Shown: one piece after another, positions 34,767-44,167 of the stretch
Layout: each line of letters starts with the position of its first letter
How positions within the stretch are numbered: the stretch's first letter is position 1
Assembly: GCA_002104535.1 (NCBI GenBank)
Contig: NBOG01000003.1
Coordinates: forward strand, 248,001 to 312,000
Source: Cognaticolwellia sediminilitoris
Lineage (GTDB): Bacteria; Pseudomonadota; Gammaproteobacteria; Enterobacterales; Alteromonadaceae
DNA: 64,000 bases
Reading direction: 5' to 3'
Notes under the pieces: model-generated
Told to the model about the DNA's origin: nothing
Seen by the model: only the letters and a program-made list of their open reading frames with translations
The model's database searches: none
Translations under genes and position numbers: made by a program

Positions 34767-37028
34767 TTAAAAGAAGTTAGCTTTAAACTCTACACCCCAA
34801 AAACGAGGTTCATTTACATAACCTGTTAAGTTGTTAAAGTCGATTGCACCAGTAAGTTGTTCTTCATCGGTAATGTTACGACCATATAGAGCAACTTCAT
34901 ATTCTGCTCCATCGGTATACCATTCGTAACCTACGCGAATACCACCTTCTAATAACGCATCACCTGTAAATTCAACTGATTCGTATAAGAAAAAGTTTAC
35001 TTCACTACGGTAAGACCAATCAGTGTAAACATACATCTCACCGTCACCAATTTCTTTGGTCCAACGGGCAGAAAAGTTAGAAATCCATTCTGGTGATTGT
35101 GGTAATGAATTACCGTCAATCAAAGCTAAACCATCACCGTTTAGTGGACTTGTAACAGTACAACCACCACCACAACCTGGTACAGCAATATTACTATCTT
35201 GTAATTCTGTGTGGTTATAGCTAACGCTCGCTGAAAGCACAAGATCAGGTGTTACGAAGTATTCTGAATCAATTTCAAAACCGTAACCAACCGACTTATC
35301 AGCATTCAGTAAACTTGCTACGTTACCTGTACCACCAACAGCAGTTAACTGTTGATCACTAACAACATAATAAAATACTGAGCCATCAACTCGAGCAGTG
35401 TTCTCTAAAAATACTGATTTGAAACCTGTTTCAATTGAATCTACAGTTTCAGAATCTGCCGTTGTAGAGTTAGCTGAGAATAATAGACTACGTCCTTGAA
35501 TACTCGGCGCACGGTAACCACGAGCGAAACGAGCATAAACATTAGTTTCATCATTTAGGACATAATTAGCACTGATATCACCACTGACTTGTGAGTCAGA
35601 AACATTATTAGTTTCAGAGAATCCCGGAGCACCAAAAGGTGACATAACTAATTCACCGTTCCAATCACGCTTATCGTCCGAATAACGTAAACCGGCATTG
35701 ATATTCAACTTATCAGAGATTTCATAATCTACAGAACCAAAGATGGCCCATGCAGATGTTTCCATTTTTTGGATAGCAATACCATTTTGCACACCGCCAC
35801 CTAGCGTATCAAAGCTTAAGTTATGGATGGTTAAATCTTCATCAAATAAGAATAAACCGAATTGATAATCTATTTTACCTAAATCGTTACTGGCAATGCG
35901 GATCTCTTGAGTTAATTGCTTATGATCTGGCATTTTTGCGCCAGTTTCTGATGGGAAAGGAATAAAACCAGGTCCCATATAATCAGGTAAGAATGCTGCA
36001 CCGTAACCACCATCAATATCGCCTACTGAAAACATCTCAGCTGACTCATAACCGGTTACTGACGTTAATGTGTGCTTGCCCATATCATATTCAAGCTTTA
36101 AGCTTGCGCCTTTCATATCTACTATTTGACTATTACGAACAGCAGCATCTTGATAAATAACTTCACGGTCAAAGTCATCAACTAGATCATTAGTACCAGG
36201 CTTAATTATATTGGCTCTAAACACACGAGCGTCAGCTTCTGCATCGCGGAAATGATAATTGAACAAAGCTGAAAACTCATCACTTGGTTCCCATAATAGT
36301 TGCACACGACCCGCTGTTTCACTATAACCACCTAATTGGTCATTTTGCTCAAAACCAGGTGCTTTGTTGTCAATCCAATCATCACGGTCTTGTTGTAATA
36401 AAGCAACACGTGCAGATAATTCATCTGTTAAACCACCACCAACGGCAACGCGGAAGTCAGTTGAACCGAAGCTACCGTATGAACCAGAAACACTAGCGTC
36501 AAAATCTTGTGTTGGTTTTTTTGATTGTACTTTAACGATACCTGCTGGCGTATTACGACCAAATAAGGTGCCTTGAGGACCACGTAATACTTCAACACGC
36601 TCGATGTCGAACATTGGCATACCTTTAGTTAAGGCATTCTCTAAAACTACATCATCATAAATTAGTGAAACAGGTTGCGATGCTAGTAGATCGAAATCTG
36701 TATTACCTAAACCACGGATATAAAAACGTGGAAAAGTACGACCAAATGAAGATTCAATAAGTAAGCTTGGTACTTTCGCAGATAGAGCACGTACGTCCAT
36801 ACCTGATGAACCCAGCACTTCTAATTTCTTTGGTGTTAAAGCCGACACTGAAATAGGTACATCTTTGACGTTTTCTGTACGTTTACGTGCAGTAACTTCG
36901 ATAACTTCAATGCCGACAACTTCTTCAGCTTTTTCTGCTGCGATTGCTGAAGCAGAAAAACCTGCAACAGACGCAAGAATTGCCGCGTTTACGCTAATTG
37001 CGAGCGACGTTTTTTTGAAAACATTCAT
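34767..37028 (-). CDS. TonB-dependent outer-membrane receptor
   Basis: This protein is a 22-strand barrel importer energised by TonB. The ATG at 37028 has GGGAG upstream and gives 753 residues. A TTG at 37043 is less likely. A signal peptide ends near SASAIAAE. The TonB box is in VIEVTARKRTENV, the plug contains VPISVSALTPKKLEV and FDIERVEVLRGPQGTLFGRN, and the C terminus ends in FWGVEFKANFF as expected for BAM recognition. It resembles the FecA/FyuA-like siderophore or carbohydrate receptor group. A loop has an unusual GCGGGC cysteine cluster. The substrate is unknown. No transport partner is adjacent. Confidence 0.9.
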   Translation of the reverse strand: MNVFKKTSLAISVNAAILASVAGFSASAIAAEKAEEVVGIEVIEVTARKRTENVKDVPISVSALTPKKLEVLGSSGMDVRALSAKVPSLLIESSFGRTFPRFYIRGLGNTDFDLLASQPVSLIYDDVVLENALTKGMPMFDIERVEVLRGPQGTLFGRNTPAGIVKVQSKKPTQDFDASVSGSYGSFGSTDFRVAVGGGLTDELSARVALLQQDRDDWIDNKAPGFEQNDQLGGYSETAGRVQLLWEPSDEFSALFNYHFRDAEADARVFRANIIKPGTNDLVDDFDREVIYQDAAVRNSQIVDMKGASLKLEYDMGKHTLTSVTGYESAEMFSVGDIDGGYGAAFLPDYMGPGFIPFPSETGAKMPDHKQLTQEIRIASNDLGKIDYQFGLFLFDEDLTIHNLSFDTLGGGVQNGIAIQKMETSAWAIFGSVDYEISDKLNINAGLRYSDDKRDWNGELVMSPFGAPGFSETNNVSDSQVSGDISANYVLNDETNVYARFARGYRAPSIQGRSLLFSANSTTADSETVDSIETGFKSVFLENTARVDGSVFYYVVSDQQLTAVGGTGNVASLLNADKSVGYGFEIDSEYFVTPDLVLSASVSYNHTELQDSNIAVPGCGGGCTVTSPLNGDGLALIDGNSLPQSPEWISNFSARWTKEIGDGEMYVYTDWSYRSEVNFFLYESVEFTGDALLEGGIRVGYEWYTDGAEYEVALYGRNITDEEQLTGAIDFNNLTGYVNEPRFWGVEFKANFF

Positions 37029-37124
37029 TAAGTACTCTCCCAAGAACTGTTTATGTTTTATTTATAATTTTTATTACTTTTTCAAATTTTGCTGACGTTT
37101 TTTGCCGACAAAAATATGTAAGCA

Positions 37125-38336
37125 TTATAGATCTAGTTCCGCTAAGAAGCTTTTACCATAAGGCATTTTATCTAATTTAAATAATTCTGCGATAGTTTGA
37201 CCGATATCCGCAAAAGTATTTCGTTCACCAATATTAACAGATCGTACCTGTTTGTGAAATGCAATTACTGGCACATACTCTCGGGTATGATCATTGCCAT
37301 GCCACGTTGGATCACAACCATGATCCGCGGTTAAAAATAGTACATCATCATCATTCATAGCTTCAACAACTTCAGCTAAACGTAAATCGAAATTCTCTAG
37401 TGCTAAAGCAAACCCTACAGGGTCACGACGATGACCATAATCTTGGTCGAAATTTACTAAGTTAGTAAATATAAGACTATTATCTTGCGCGGTATTAATA
37501 TGTTGAATTGTTGCATCAACTAAAGCATCAATACCCGTTGCTTTGGTTTTTTCGCTTATCCCTTGATGGGCATATATATCTGCAATTTTACCAACACTAA
37601 TAACATGTCCACCTGCTTGGGTGAACGTATCTAAAACAGTGGGTGCTGGCGGTAAAATTGAATAATCACGGCGGTTGCCAGTGCGAGTAAAATCTTCTGG
37701 GCTATTGCCAATAAACGGTCTTGCGATAACACGGCCAATGTTCATATCACCGAGTAATTCGCGAACGGTTTCACAATATTTATATAGGTTTTCTAAACCA
37801 AAATGCTCTTCATGGGCAGCAACTTGAAATACACTATCAGCGGAGGTGTAACAAATAGGTAAACCGGTTTTAATATGCTCTTGCCCAAGTTTATTTATGA
37901 TATCAGTACCTGATGCGTGACAATCACCTAAAATCCCTTGAAAACCAGTTTTTTGGTTGATTTTATCGATTAATTCTTTAGGAAATGCATTACCAACTTT
38001 AGGGAAATATCCCCAATCAAATAATACTGGAACCCCCATCATCTCCCAATGTCCGCTTGGGGTATCTTTACCTGTACTTATTTCAGCAGCATAACCATAA
38101 GCTCCTTTCACAGGCTCTTGAGTAACAACAGGAAAGCTTGTCTTACCGGCTTCAAAAGCGGCTTGCACTAGCCCCATTTTAGCTAGATTAACTAACTTAA
38201 TCTCTCGCTTTTCATGTTCATGGAAGTGTCGCGCTAAATTAGCAAATGTATTGGCACTGATATCACCAAAGTCAGCTGCATCAGGCGCGTGACCAATACC
38301 AAAGCCATCAATTACTAAAACTATTGCTCTTGCCAT
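37125..38336 (-). CDS. deoB: Phosphopentomutase
   Basis: DeoB interconverts (deoxy)ribose 1- and 5-phosphates, linking nucleoside phosphorylases to central metabolism. The 403-residue protein has the alkaline-phosphatase-superfamily metal sites VLVIDGFGIGHAPDA at the N terminus and FLTADHGCDPTWHGNDHTRE at the C terminus, plus the phospho-acceptor threonine in STGKDTPSGHWEMMG. GGGAA precedes the ATG. A RutR-type operator lies 75 bases upstream. It stands apart from deoA and deoC, which are in other transcripts nearby. Confidence 0.96.
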   Translation of the reverse strand: MARAIVLVIDGFGIGHAPDAADFGDISANTFANLARHFHEHEKREIKLVNLAKMGLVQAAFEAGKTSFPVVTQEPVKGAYGYAAEISTGKDTPSGHWEMMGVPVLFDWGYFPKVGNAFPKELIDKINQKTGFQGILGDCHASGTDIINKLGQEHIKTGLPICYTSADSVFQVAAHEEHFGLENLYKYCETVRELLGDMNIGRVIARPFIGNSPEDFTRTGNRRDYSILPPAPTVLDTFTQAGGHVISVGKIADIYAHQGISEKTKATGIDALVDATIQHINTAQDNSLIFTNLVNFDQDYGHRRDPVGFALALENFDLRLAEVVEAMNDDDVLFLTADHGCDPTWHGNDHTREYVPVIAFHKQVRSVNIGERNTFADIGQTIAELFKLDKMPYGKSFLAELDL

Positions 38337-38393
38337 TTTAATTTCCCGTATTTAATTACATGCATTTTAACAAATTTTACGAAATTATCCTTT

Positions 38394-38407
38394 TTTATCT
38401 AGATAAA
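38394..38407. promoter_or_regulatory. Palindrome TTTATCTAGATAAA upstream of deoB
   Basis: A perfect 14-base palindrome ends five bases before the RutR-type box in the deoB-udk intergenic region. It may be a second operator. No protein is assigned. Confidence 0.4.
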
Positions 38408-38411
38408 TTTC

Positions 38412-38427
38412 ATGACCAGATGGTCAA
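38412..38427. promoter_or_regulatory. RutR-type operator between deoB and udk
   Basis: ATGACCAGATGGTCAA matches the RutR consensus TTGACCA-NN-TGGTCAA at every fixed position but the first. It lies 75 bases from the deoB start and 188 from the udk start, so it may serve either or both. On the minus strand its TTGACC could be part of a deoB -35. Confidence 0.7.
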
Positions 38428-38615
38428 CATGTGATACTTTACCAAGCTATTAATTATAGACAACTGATATTTTGTAAATATTTTCGGCAGATGAATTACT
38501 TTTGCCTTATTTTTAATGAATTTCAAATTAATTAGTCCATAATATGAGTGCGATAAAATCGCCATAAATAATTATTAACCCTTTTGTTATCAATTTTTTT
38601 TTAAGGCTCTCTGTT

Positions 38616-39266
38616 TTGCAAACCAATAAACCGACAATTATTGCGGTAACCGGTGCTTCGGCATCTGGAAAATCACTTTATGCGCAAACCATTTACGACG
38701 AACTATTACCTGAGCTTGGTGCTAGTGGTATTGCGATAATCAAAGAAGATTCCTACTACAAGAGTCAATCTCATTTATCCATGGAAGAACGTATTAAAAC
38801 TAACTACGATCATCCAAATGCTTTTGAACATAGTTTACTCTCAGAGCATTTAACGCAATTAAGTGCTGGTCATGATGTCGATATACCAACTTATTGTTAT
38901 AAAACCCACACCCGCTTAAATGAAACTATACATTTATCACCAACGCCTATTATATTAATCGAAGGAATACTGCTTTTTTCAGACAAAGAGCTTCGCGATA
39001 AATTTGATATTAAAATTTATATTGATACCCCTCTCGATATTTGTCTAGTGCGCAGAATTAATCGTGATACCGTTGAGCGTTCACGCAGCATCGAATCAAT
39101 TACAGAGCAATATTTAACAACTGTGCGCCCAATGTACCAACAACATATTGAACCCAATAAAGCGTTTGCTGATATTGTTGTGACACGTGGTGGCAAAAAT
39201 AGAATGGCGATTGAAATGTTAAAAGCAAAAATTCGCCAACTAATGAACAGACGTAGTATTAATTAA
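38616..39266 (+). CDS. udk: Uridine kinase
   Basis: Udk phosphorylates uridine and cytidine to the monophosphates for salvage. The 216-residue protein has the P-loop TGASASGKS, the substrate segment EDSYYKSQSHLSMEERIKTN and IDTPLDICLVRRINRD, closely matching E. coli Udk (213). Translation starts at a TTG (38616) with AAGG nine bases upstream. It is the first gene of a plus-strand set with nupC, deoC and tdk, divergent from deoB. Confidence 0.94.
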   Translation: MQTNKPTIIAVTGASASGKSLYAQTIYDELLPELGASGIAIIKEDSYYKSQSHLSMEERIKTNYDHPNAFEHSLLSEHLTQLSAGHDVDIPTYCYKTHTRLNETIHLSPTPIILIEGILLFSDKELRDKFDIKIYIDTPLDICLVRRINRDTVERSRSIESITEQYLTTVRPMYQQHIEPNKAFADIVVTRGGKNRMAIEMLKAKIRQLMNRRSIN

Positions 39267-39288
39267 GCTCAGTTATATAAAAAATCAC

Positions 39289-39320
39289 AAAATAATAAAA
39301 TAATAAAATAATAAAATAAT
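39289..39320. repeat. Four tandem copies of an 8-base unit before nupC
   Basis: AAAATAAT is repeated four times without error (39289-39320), 29 bases upstream of the nupC start codon and 22 bases after udk. It lies where promoter spacing or the leader of nupC could be affected by copy-number change. Confidence 0.85.
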
Positions 39321-39349
39321 AACGATAATAAATAAATTATGAGGTAAGT

Positions 39350-40594
39350 ATGGAATTAGGTGCACTTCGAGGAGTCATTGGCATTTTCGTGTTATTGGCA
39401 GTAGCTGTCTTTTTATCTAAAGATCGCAGCGCAATTAATTGGCGAACTGTCGGTTTTGCTTTTTCATTACAAATACTACTTGGCGCATTTGTTCTATATG
39501 TGCCTTTTGGTAAAGATGTTTTAAGCTCAATCACTAATGGCGTTCAACAGGTTATTAACAGTGCCCAAGCTGGTATCAACTTTTTATTTGGTGGTTTAGG
39601 TACAGATGCCATGTTTGAAAATGGTGTTGGCTTTGTTTTTGCCATTCGTGTTCTGCCCGTTATTATATTTTTCTCGTCACTCATCGCCGTTCTTTATTAT
39701 TTAGGTGTAATGCAGTGGGTTGTAAAAATCATCGGTGGTGGTTTACAGAAACTATTAAAAACCTCAAAGCCCGAATCACTTTCTGCTACCGCTAATATCT
39801 TTGTTGGCCAAACGGAAGCGCCATTAGTTATCCGCCCTTACATCGCAAAAATGAGTCAATCAGAGCTCTTCGCTATTATGGTAGGTGGTCTGGCTTCAGT
39901 AGCAGGTTCTATTTTAGCTGGCTATGCAGGTCTTGGCGTTAAACTAGAGTACTTAATTGCAGCCTCTTTTATGGCCGCACCGGGTGGTCTGTTAATGGCC
40001 AAACTACTCATTCCAGAGACTGAAGAAGTCAGCGATGACTACACAGATGTTGAATTAGCCGAAGCCGGAGATAAACCAGCAAACGTTATTGACGCAGCGG
40101 CTACTGGTGCAGCATCAGGTTTGAAACTCGCCGTAAACGTAGGTGCTATGTTATTAGCATTTATTGCCATCATTGCTTTACTCAATGCAATGGTATCTGG
40201 TTTTGGCAATCTTCTCGGCTTTGAAGGTATTACTATTGAATGGCTGTTGGGCTATATCTTCGCACCGTTCGCTTTCATTATTGGTGTGCCGTTTGAAGAA
40301 ATGCTACAAGCAGGTAGTTTTATCGGCCAAAAGATTGTCGTTAACGAATTTTTCGCCTATGTCAATTTTGTCGAAATCAAAGATACTTTGTCTCCTGTAA
40401 CACAGGCGATCATTACCTTTGCTCTATGTGGTTTTGCTAACTTATCCTCTATTGCTATCTTACTAGGTGGTATTGGTTCAATGGCACCTAATCGTCGCCC
40501 AGACATTGCTCGCTTAGGTATGAAAGCAATGCTTGCCGCTACTATGGCCAATTTAATGAGTGCTGCAATTGCTGGTGTATTCGTTAGCTTATAA
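39350..40594 (+). CDS. nupC: Concentrative nucleoside transporter NupC
   Basis: This inner-membrane symporter of the CNT family imports nucleosides with H+ or Na+. The 414-residue protein has about ten hydrophobic helices and the family motifs GQTEAPLVIRPYIAKMSQSE, GGLASVAGSILAGYAGLG and GFANLSSIAILLGGIGSMAP. GAGG precedes the ATG. It lies between udk and deoC, which fits nucleoside import for salvage and breakdown. Proton versus sodium coupling cannot be judged safely from motifs here. Confidence 0.95.
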   Translation: MELGALRGVIGIFVLLAVAVFLSKDRSAINWRTVGFAFSLQILLGAFVLYVPFGKDVLSSITNGVQQVINSAQAGINFLFGGLGTDAMFENGVGFVFAIRVLPVIIFFSSLIAVLYYLGVMQWVVKIIGGGLQKLLKTSKPESLSATANIFVGQTEAPLVIRPYIAKMSQSELFAIMVGGLASVAGSILAGYAGLGVKLEYLIAASFMAAPGGLLMAKLLIPETEEVSDDYTDVELAEAGDKPANVIDAAATGAASGLKLAVNVGAMLLAFIAIIALLNAMVSGFGNLLGFEGITIEWLLGYIFAPFAFIIGVPFEEMLQAGSFIGQKIVVNEFFAYVNFVEIKDTLSPVTQAIITFALCGFANLSSIAILLGGIGSMAPNRRPDIARLGMKAMLAATMANLMSAAIAGVFVSL

Positions 40595-40610
40595 ATATAC
40601 AATATTATTA

Positions 40611-40637
40611 AACGCCTAGCCCTCAGTGCTAGGCGTT
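40611..40637 (+). terminator. Hairpin between nupC and deoC
   Basis: AACGCCTAGC (40611-40620) pairs with GCTAGGCGTT (40628-40637) across 7 bases, followed only by ATTC. The weak T tract suggests partial termination or mRNA protection, with deoC beginning 30 bases later. Confidence 0.6.
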
Positions 40638-40667
40638 ATTCAAACCTTACCTTTAAGAGACTAATTA

Positions 40668-41441
40668 ATGACTAGCCTTAAAAACACCGCACAGCGTGCA
40701 CTTCAAATGATGGACTTAACCAGTTTAACTGATACTGAAACAGTGCAAGACATTATCGAACTGTGCAATAACGCTAAATCCCCTTGTGGTAACACCGCCG
40801 CTATTTGTATTTTTCCTCGTTTTATTCCTGTTGCGAAAAAAGCATTATTAGCTCAAGGTACACCGGACATTAAAATAGCGACAGTAACTAACTTCCCTCA
40901 TGGTAATGATGATATAGCTATAGCTGTTGCAGAAACTAAAGCTGCCGTTGCTTATGGCGCTGATGAAGTCGACGTAGTATTTCCTTATAAAGCTTTAATC
41001 CAAGGTAATGTTGACATTGGTTTTGACTTAGTTAAAGCATGTAAACTAGCGTGTGGTGACAAGGTTCAGCTTAAAGTCATTATTGAAACGGGCGAGCTTA
41101 AAACTGATGAACTTATCATTCAAGCCAGTGAAATATGCATTGCCGCTGGAGCCGACTTTATCAAGACATCAACAGGTAAAGTTACAGTAAATGCGACACC
41201 AAAGTCTGCTGAATTAATGCTAAAAGTTATTAAAGATAAAAACACTCAAGTAGGATTTAAGCCAGCAGGTGGTGTTAAGAATGCTGAAGACGCTGCTATA
41301 TATCTTGATTTAGCCGCTAAAATTTTAGGTGAAAATTGGGCATCTAAAGACAACTTTAGATTTGGTGCAAGTAGTTTATTAAACAATTTATTAATTACTC
41401 TTGGCGCAAGTACGGGCTCAACAAAGCCTTCAAATTATTAA
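40668..41441 (+). CDS. deoC: Deoxyribose-phosphate aldolase
   Basis: DeoC splits 2-deoxyribose 5-phosphate into acetaldehyde and glyceraldehyde 3-phosphate by a Schiff base. The 257-residue class I aldolase has the catalytic lysine in [16 protein letters not shown], the [12 protein letters not shown]-like strand (here [18 protein letters not shown]) and [14 protein letters not shown] with the conserved acidic residues. It completes the path from DeoA and DeoB products to glycolysis. The tdk start is 46 bases downstream. Confidence 0.96.
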   Translation: MTSLKNTAQRALQMMDLTSLTDTETVQDIIELCNNAKSPCGNTAAICIFPRFIPVAKKALLAQGTPDIKIATVTNFPHGNDDIAIAVAETKAAVAYGADEVDVVFPYKALIQGNVDIGFDLVKACKLACGDKVQLKVIIETGELKTDELIIQASEICIAAGADFIKTSTGKVTVNATPKSAELMLKVIKDKNTQVGFKPAGGVKNAEDAAIYLDLAAKILGENWASKDNFRFGASSLLNNLLITLGASTGSTKPSNY

Positions 41442-41487
41442 ACTGAGCGAAATCGGTCAACAACACAATCTAGGACACTATCAAACT

Positions 41488-42069
41488 ATGGCGCAGTTAT
41501 ATTTTTATTATTCGACCATGAATGCCGGAAAATCTACTCACCTTTTACAGTCGTCTTATAATTACCGTGAACGTGGTTTAGAAACTTTACTGTTTACCGC
41601 TCAAATTGACGATAGATTTGCTAAAGGTAAGGTATCTTCTCGATTAGGTATTCATGCTGACGCGGTGTTATTTGATGACGATAGTAATATTTTTGAGAAA
41701 GTTGAACAGCACATTAGCAAGCAAAAAGTCGCTTGTATTTTAATTGATGAAGCACAGTTTTTAAATAAAACTCAGGTCAGACAATTAACTGACATAGTTG
41801 ATGAATTGAAAATCCCAGTACTTGCCTATGGAATTCGTACTGATTTTCTTGGCGAAACCTTTGCAGGTAGTGCTGCTCTTCTAGCCTGGGCTGATAAATT
41901 AGTTGAATTAAAAACTATTTGTCATTGTGGTAAAAAAGCCAATTTTGTCATGCGTTGTGATGAGCAAGGTAATGCCGTTAAAGGTGGTGAACAAATTGAA
42001 GTCGGCGGTAATGAGCGCTACGAGTCGCTCTGTAGAAAACACTTTAAAGCGCAGGTATGGTGCGATTAA
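41488..42069 (+). CDS. tdk: Thymidine kinase
   Basis: Tdk phosphorylates thymidine and deoxyuridine. The ATG at 41488 begins [20 protein letters not shown], the universal start with its P-loop. The open frame extends upstream into deoC, but that part is not conserved. The 193-residue product has the catalytic glutamate in [28 protein letters not shown] and the zinc cysteines of the lasso domain ([19 protein letters not shown]). It is the last gene of the udk-nupC-deoC-tdk set. Confidence 0.95.
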   Translation: MAQLYFYYSTMNAGKSTHLLQSSYNYRERGLETLLFTAQIDDRFAKGKVSSRLGIHADAVLFDDDSNIFEKVEQHISKQKVACILIDEAQFLNKTQVRQLTDIVDELKIPVLAYGIRTDFLGETFAGSAALLAWADKLVELKTICHCGKKANFVMRCDEQGNAVKGGEQIEVGGNERYESLCRKHFKAQVWCD

Positions 42070-42092
42070 CGTAAGCTTATTTCAAGGATAAA

Positions 42093-42116
42093 AAAAGGAT
42101 GCAGATGCATCCTTTT
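42093..42116. terminator. Bidirectional terminator between tdk and deoA
   Basis: AAAAGGATGCA (42093-42103) and TGCATCCTTTT (42106-42116) form an 11-base-pair stem with a two-base loop, 23 bases past the tdk stop. deoA converges on it. Confidence 0.82.
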
Positions 42117-42217
42117 CTGTTTCTAGCGTTTGTCTTGAACTTAAATCAATCAACACTGATATGTTAAACAACTTAACAAAACTAATAACTTTAGAGTCAA
42201 GTCAAGTTAAGCTTAAA

Positions 42218-43534
42218 TTAAGCAGAAATTGTCTGATAAACTACTGGCTGTGACTCTACAGATTTTTCAGTTATAGCTAACGCCGCTAAATATTGCTTAC
42301 TGGCTTGTAAGGCAGAGTCTTTATCTCTTGCATGAACACGAGCGACAACATCACCACGATTAACTAGCGTACCAATAGGTAAAACTCTATCAAAGCCAAC
42401 ACTATGATCGATTTGTTGACCATTTGCTGTTCTACCACCTTTTAAGCCAACAACAGCCATACCAATATCACGTGTTTGCATGCCGACAATATAGCCATGG
42501 GTAGGTGCAATTATATCTAAGATTACTTCAGCACGTTCCATTAAACGCCATGGATCTTCCATAAAATCGCTCGGACCGCCTAGAGCATGAATGATTTTGC
42601 CAAAAAGTTCTGCAGCTTCACCAGAAGCTAAAACGCCGTTGATTTTTTTCAGTGCAACTTCTTCATTTTCTGCAATTTTGCTACTTATTAGCATAGCTTT
42701 TGCTAAAGCAACAACAACGGCATGTAAACGAGGCTCACGCAACGTACCGTTTAAATATTTAACCGTTTCAGCCATTTCTAAGGCGTTACCTGCCGTAGCA
42801 CCTAGCACCTGATTCATATCAGTGATAATAGCTTGTGTTGGTACACCTGCGCCATTGGCAACATTAACAATGCTTTGCGCTAAAGCTTTAGCATCGTCAA
42901 TATTAGACATCATTGCACCATTACCAACTTTGACATCCATTACCAATGTATCTAGCCCTGCAGCGAGTTTTTTAGACAATATAGAAGCGGTAATCAATGG
43001 AATAGATTCAACGGTAGCGGTAATATCTCGAATACCGTACAAACGTTTATCAGACGGCGCTAAATTGTCAGTTTGAGAAATTATCGCAACACCTAAGTCT
43101 TTAACAATGCGTTTAAATTCACTGGTACTAGGTTGGACATTAAAGCCTTGGATGCTTTCTAATTTATCTACTGTACCGCCGGTGTGACCTAAGCCTCGAC
43201 CAGCAATCATCGGTACATAAGCACCACATGCCGCAACGATTGCAGCTAACATGAAACTAACCTTGTCACCAACACCGCCAGTTGAATGCTTATCTACTAT
43301 CGGTCCATCTATTTCAGGCCAACTTATAACATCGCCAGAATTTTTCATCGCCATAGTAAAGTCGATGATTTCTTGCGTGTTCATACCCTTTTGGTAAATG
43401 GCCATTGCCATTGAACCCGCTTGTGCATCATTAAAGTTTAATGTTACTAAACCATCAACAAAATACTGAATTTGTTCTTGGGTAAGTGAGCCACCGTCAC
43501 GTTTTGTCCGAATTATTTCTTGTGGTAATAACAT
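42218..43534 (-). CDS. deoA: Thymidine phosphorylase
   Basis: DeoA cleaves thymidine and deoxyuridine with phosphate, giving the base and deoxyribose 1-phosphate. The 438-residue protein has PQEIIRTKRDGGSLTQEQIQ at the start, the phosphate-binding VDKHSTGGVGDKVSFML, the substrate motif SKKLAAGLDTLVMDVKVGNG and the C-terminal hammerhead domain (GFDRVLPIGTLVNRGD). Its ATG shares one base with the cdd stop (TAATG), so the two are one operon behind a RutR-type operator. Confidence 0.96.
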   Translation of the reverse strand: MLLPQEIIRTKRDGGSLTQEQIQYFVDGLVTLNFNDAQAGSMAMAIYQKGMNTQEIIDFTMAMKNSGDVISWPEIDGPIVDKHSTGGVGDKVSFMLAAIVAACGAYVPMIAGRGLGHTGGTVDKLESIQGFNVQPSTSEFKRIVKDLGVAIISQTDNLAPSDKRLYGIRDITATVESIPLITASILSKKLAAGLDTLVMDVKVGNGAMMSNIDDAKALAQSIVNVANGAGVPTQAIITDMNQVLGATAGNALEMAETVKYLNGTLREPRLHAVVVALAKAMLISSKIAENEEVALKKINGVLASGEAAELFGKIIHALGGPSDFMEDPWRLMERAEVILDIIAPTHGYIVGMQTRDIGMAVVGLKGGRTANGQQIDHSVGFDRVLPIGTLVNRGDVVARVHARDKDSALQASKQYLAALAITEKSVESQPVVYQTISA

Positions 43535-43965
43535 TAATTTAAATCCTTATTTTCAAGTAAATCTTTTGGCGTAAATGCATCCGGTAATAATTCATTTACT
43601 GTCCATTGTTTTTGTTCATTGTTATGGTTAACAGCTATCACTAAAGCTTCAGGCGATAAAAACTCGACAATGACTTGTCGACAAGCTCCACAAGGAGGCG
43701 TTAGCTTCTCTTGATTGGTATAAATAACAATAGCGGAAAATTTTCTCTCACCAGATATTACACCTTGCGCTAAACAATTACGCTCTGCACATACAGTTAA
43801 ACCATAGGAAGCGTTCTCAACATTACAACCTTTGACGATCTTTCCTGAAGTCGTTAATGCAGCAGCACCTACATGGAACTTGCTATAAGGCGCATAAGCT
43901 TTATTAAAAGCATCTTTTGCTGCCTCTCGTAGCCCTAAGAATTCATTATTTTTTATATTCGACAT
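43534..43965 (-). CDS. cdd: Cytidine deaminase
   Basis: Cdd deaminates cytidine and deoxycytidine to uridine and deoxyuridine. The 143-residue protein is the short homotetrameric type, with AYAPYSKFHVGAAALT, the zinc/proton-shuttle site TVCAERN and the zinc pair PPCGACRQ. It is the first gene of the cdd-deoA operon. A RutR-type box ends 16 bases before the ATG, so bound repressor would block transcription through the leader. Confidence 0.95.
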   Translation of the reverse strand: MSNIKNNEFLGLREAAKDAFNKAYAPYSKFHVGAAALTTSGKIVKGCNVENASYGLTVCAERNCLAQGVISGERKFSAIVIYTNQEKLTPPCGACRQVIVEFLSPEALVIAVNHNNEQKQWTVNELLPDAFTPKDLLENKDLN

Positions 43966-43980
43966 TTTTAAACCCTTTAA

Positions 43981-43996
43981 CTGACCATATGGTCAA
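43981..43996. promoter_or_regulatory. RutR-type operator upstream of cdd-deoA
   Basis: CTGACCATATGGTCAA matches TTGACCA-NN-TGGTCAA at all fixed positions but the first, with a 14-base perfect core palindrome. It lies 15 bases from the cdd ATG. On the minus strand a possible TTGCTT and TAGGAT promoter lies just upstream, which would place the box at the transcription start. Confidence 0.75.
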
Positions 43997-44116
43997 CTTA
44001 CCAGTCATCCTAATTAATCGGTCATAGAAAAGCAACTTAAAAATCTTCTGATCCCCTGATTACGGTGTAATAAAGGATAGATCCCTTCACCATAATCATA
44101 GTATGAAATAAAAGGT

Positions 44117-44147
44117 AAAAAAAAAGCCAACATAAATGTTGGCTTTT
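44117..44147 (-). terminator. Terminator of the Oar-like TonB receptor gene
   Basis: AAAAGCCAACAT (44122-44133) pairs with ATGTTGGCTTTT (44136-44147). On the minus strand a run of T residues (complement of 44117-44125) follows, 20 bases beyond the receptor stop. Confidence 0.88.
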
Positions 44148-44167
44148 GATACAAGGGTTATGAAAAA

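Noticed and set aside
41401-41487. Upstream extension of the tdk reading frame into deoC
   Set aside because: The conserved thymidine kinase start MAQLYFYYS is at 41488. The extra residues overlap deoC and resemble nothing in the family.
44058-44097. Imperfect hairpin (GATTACGGTG / CACCATAATC) between cdd and the receptor terminator
   Set aside because: The pairing is imperfect, there is no T tract, and no gene needs a further terminator here.
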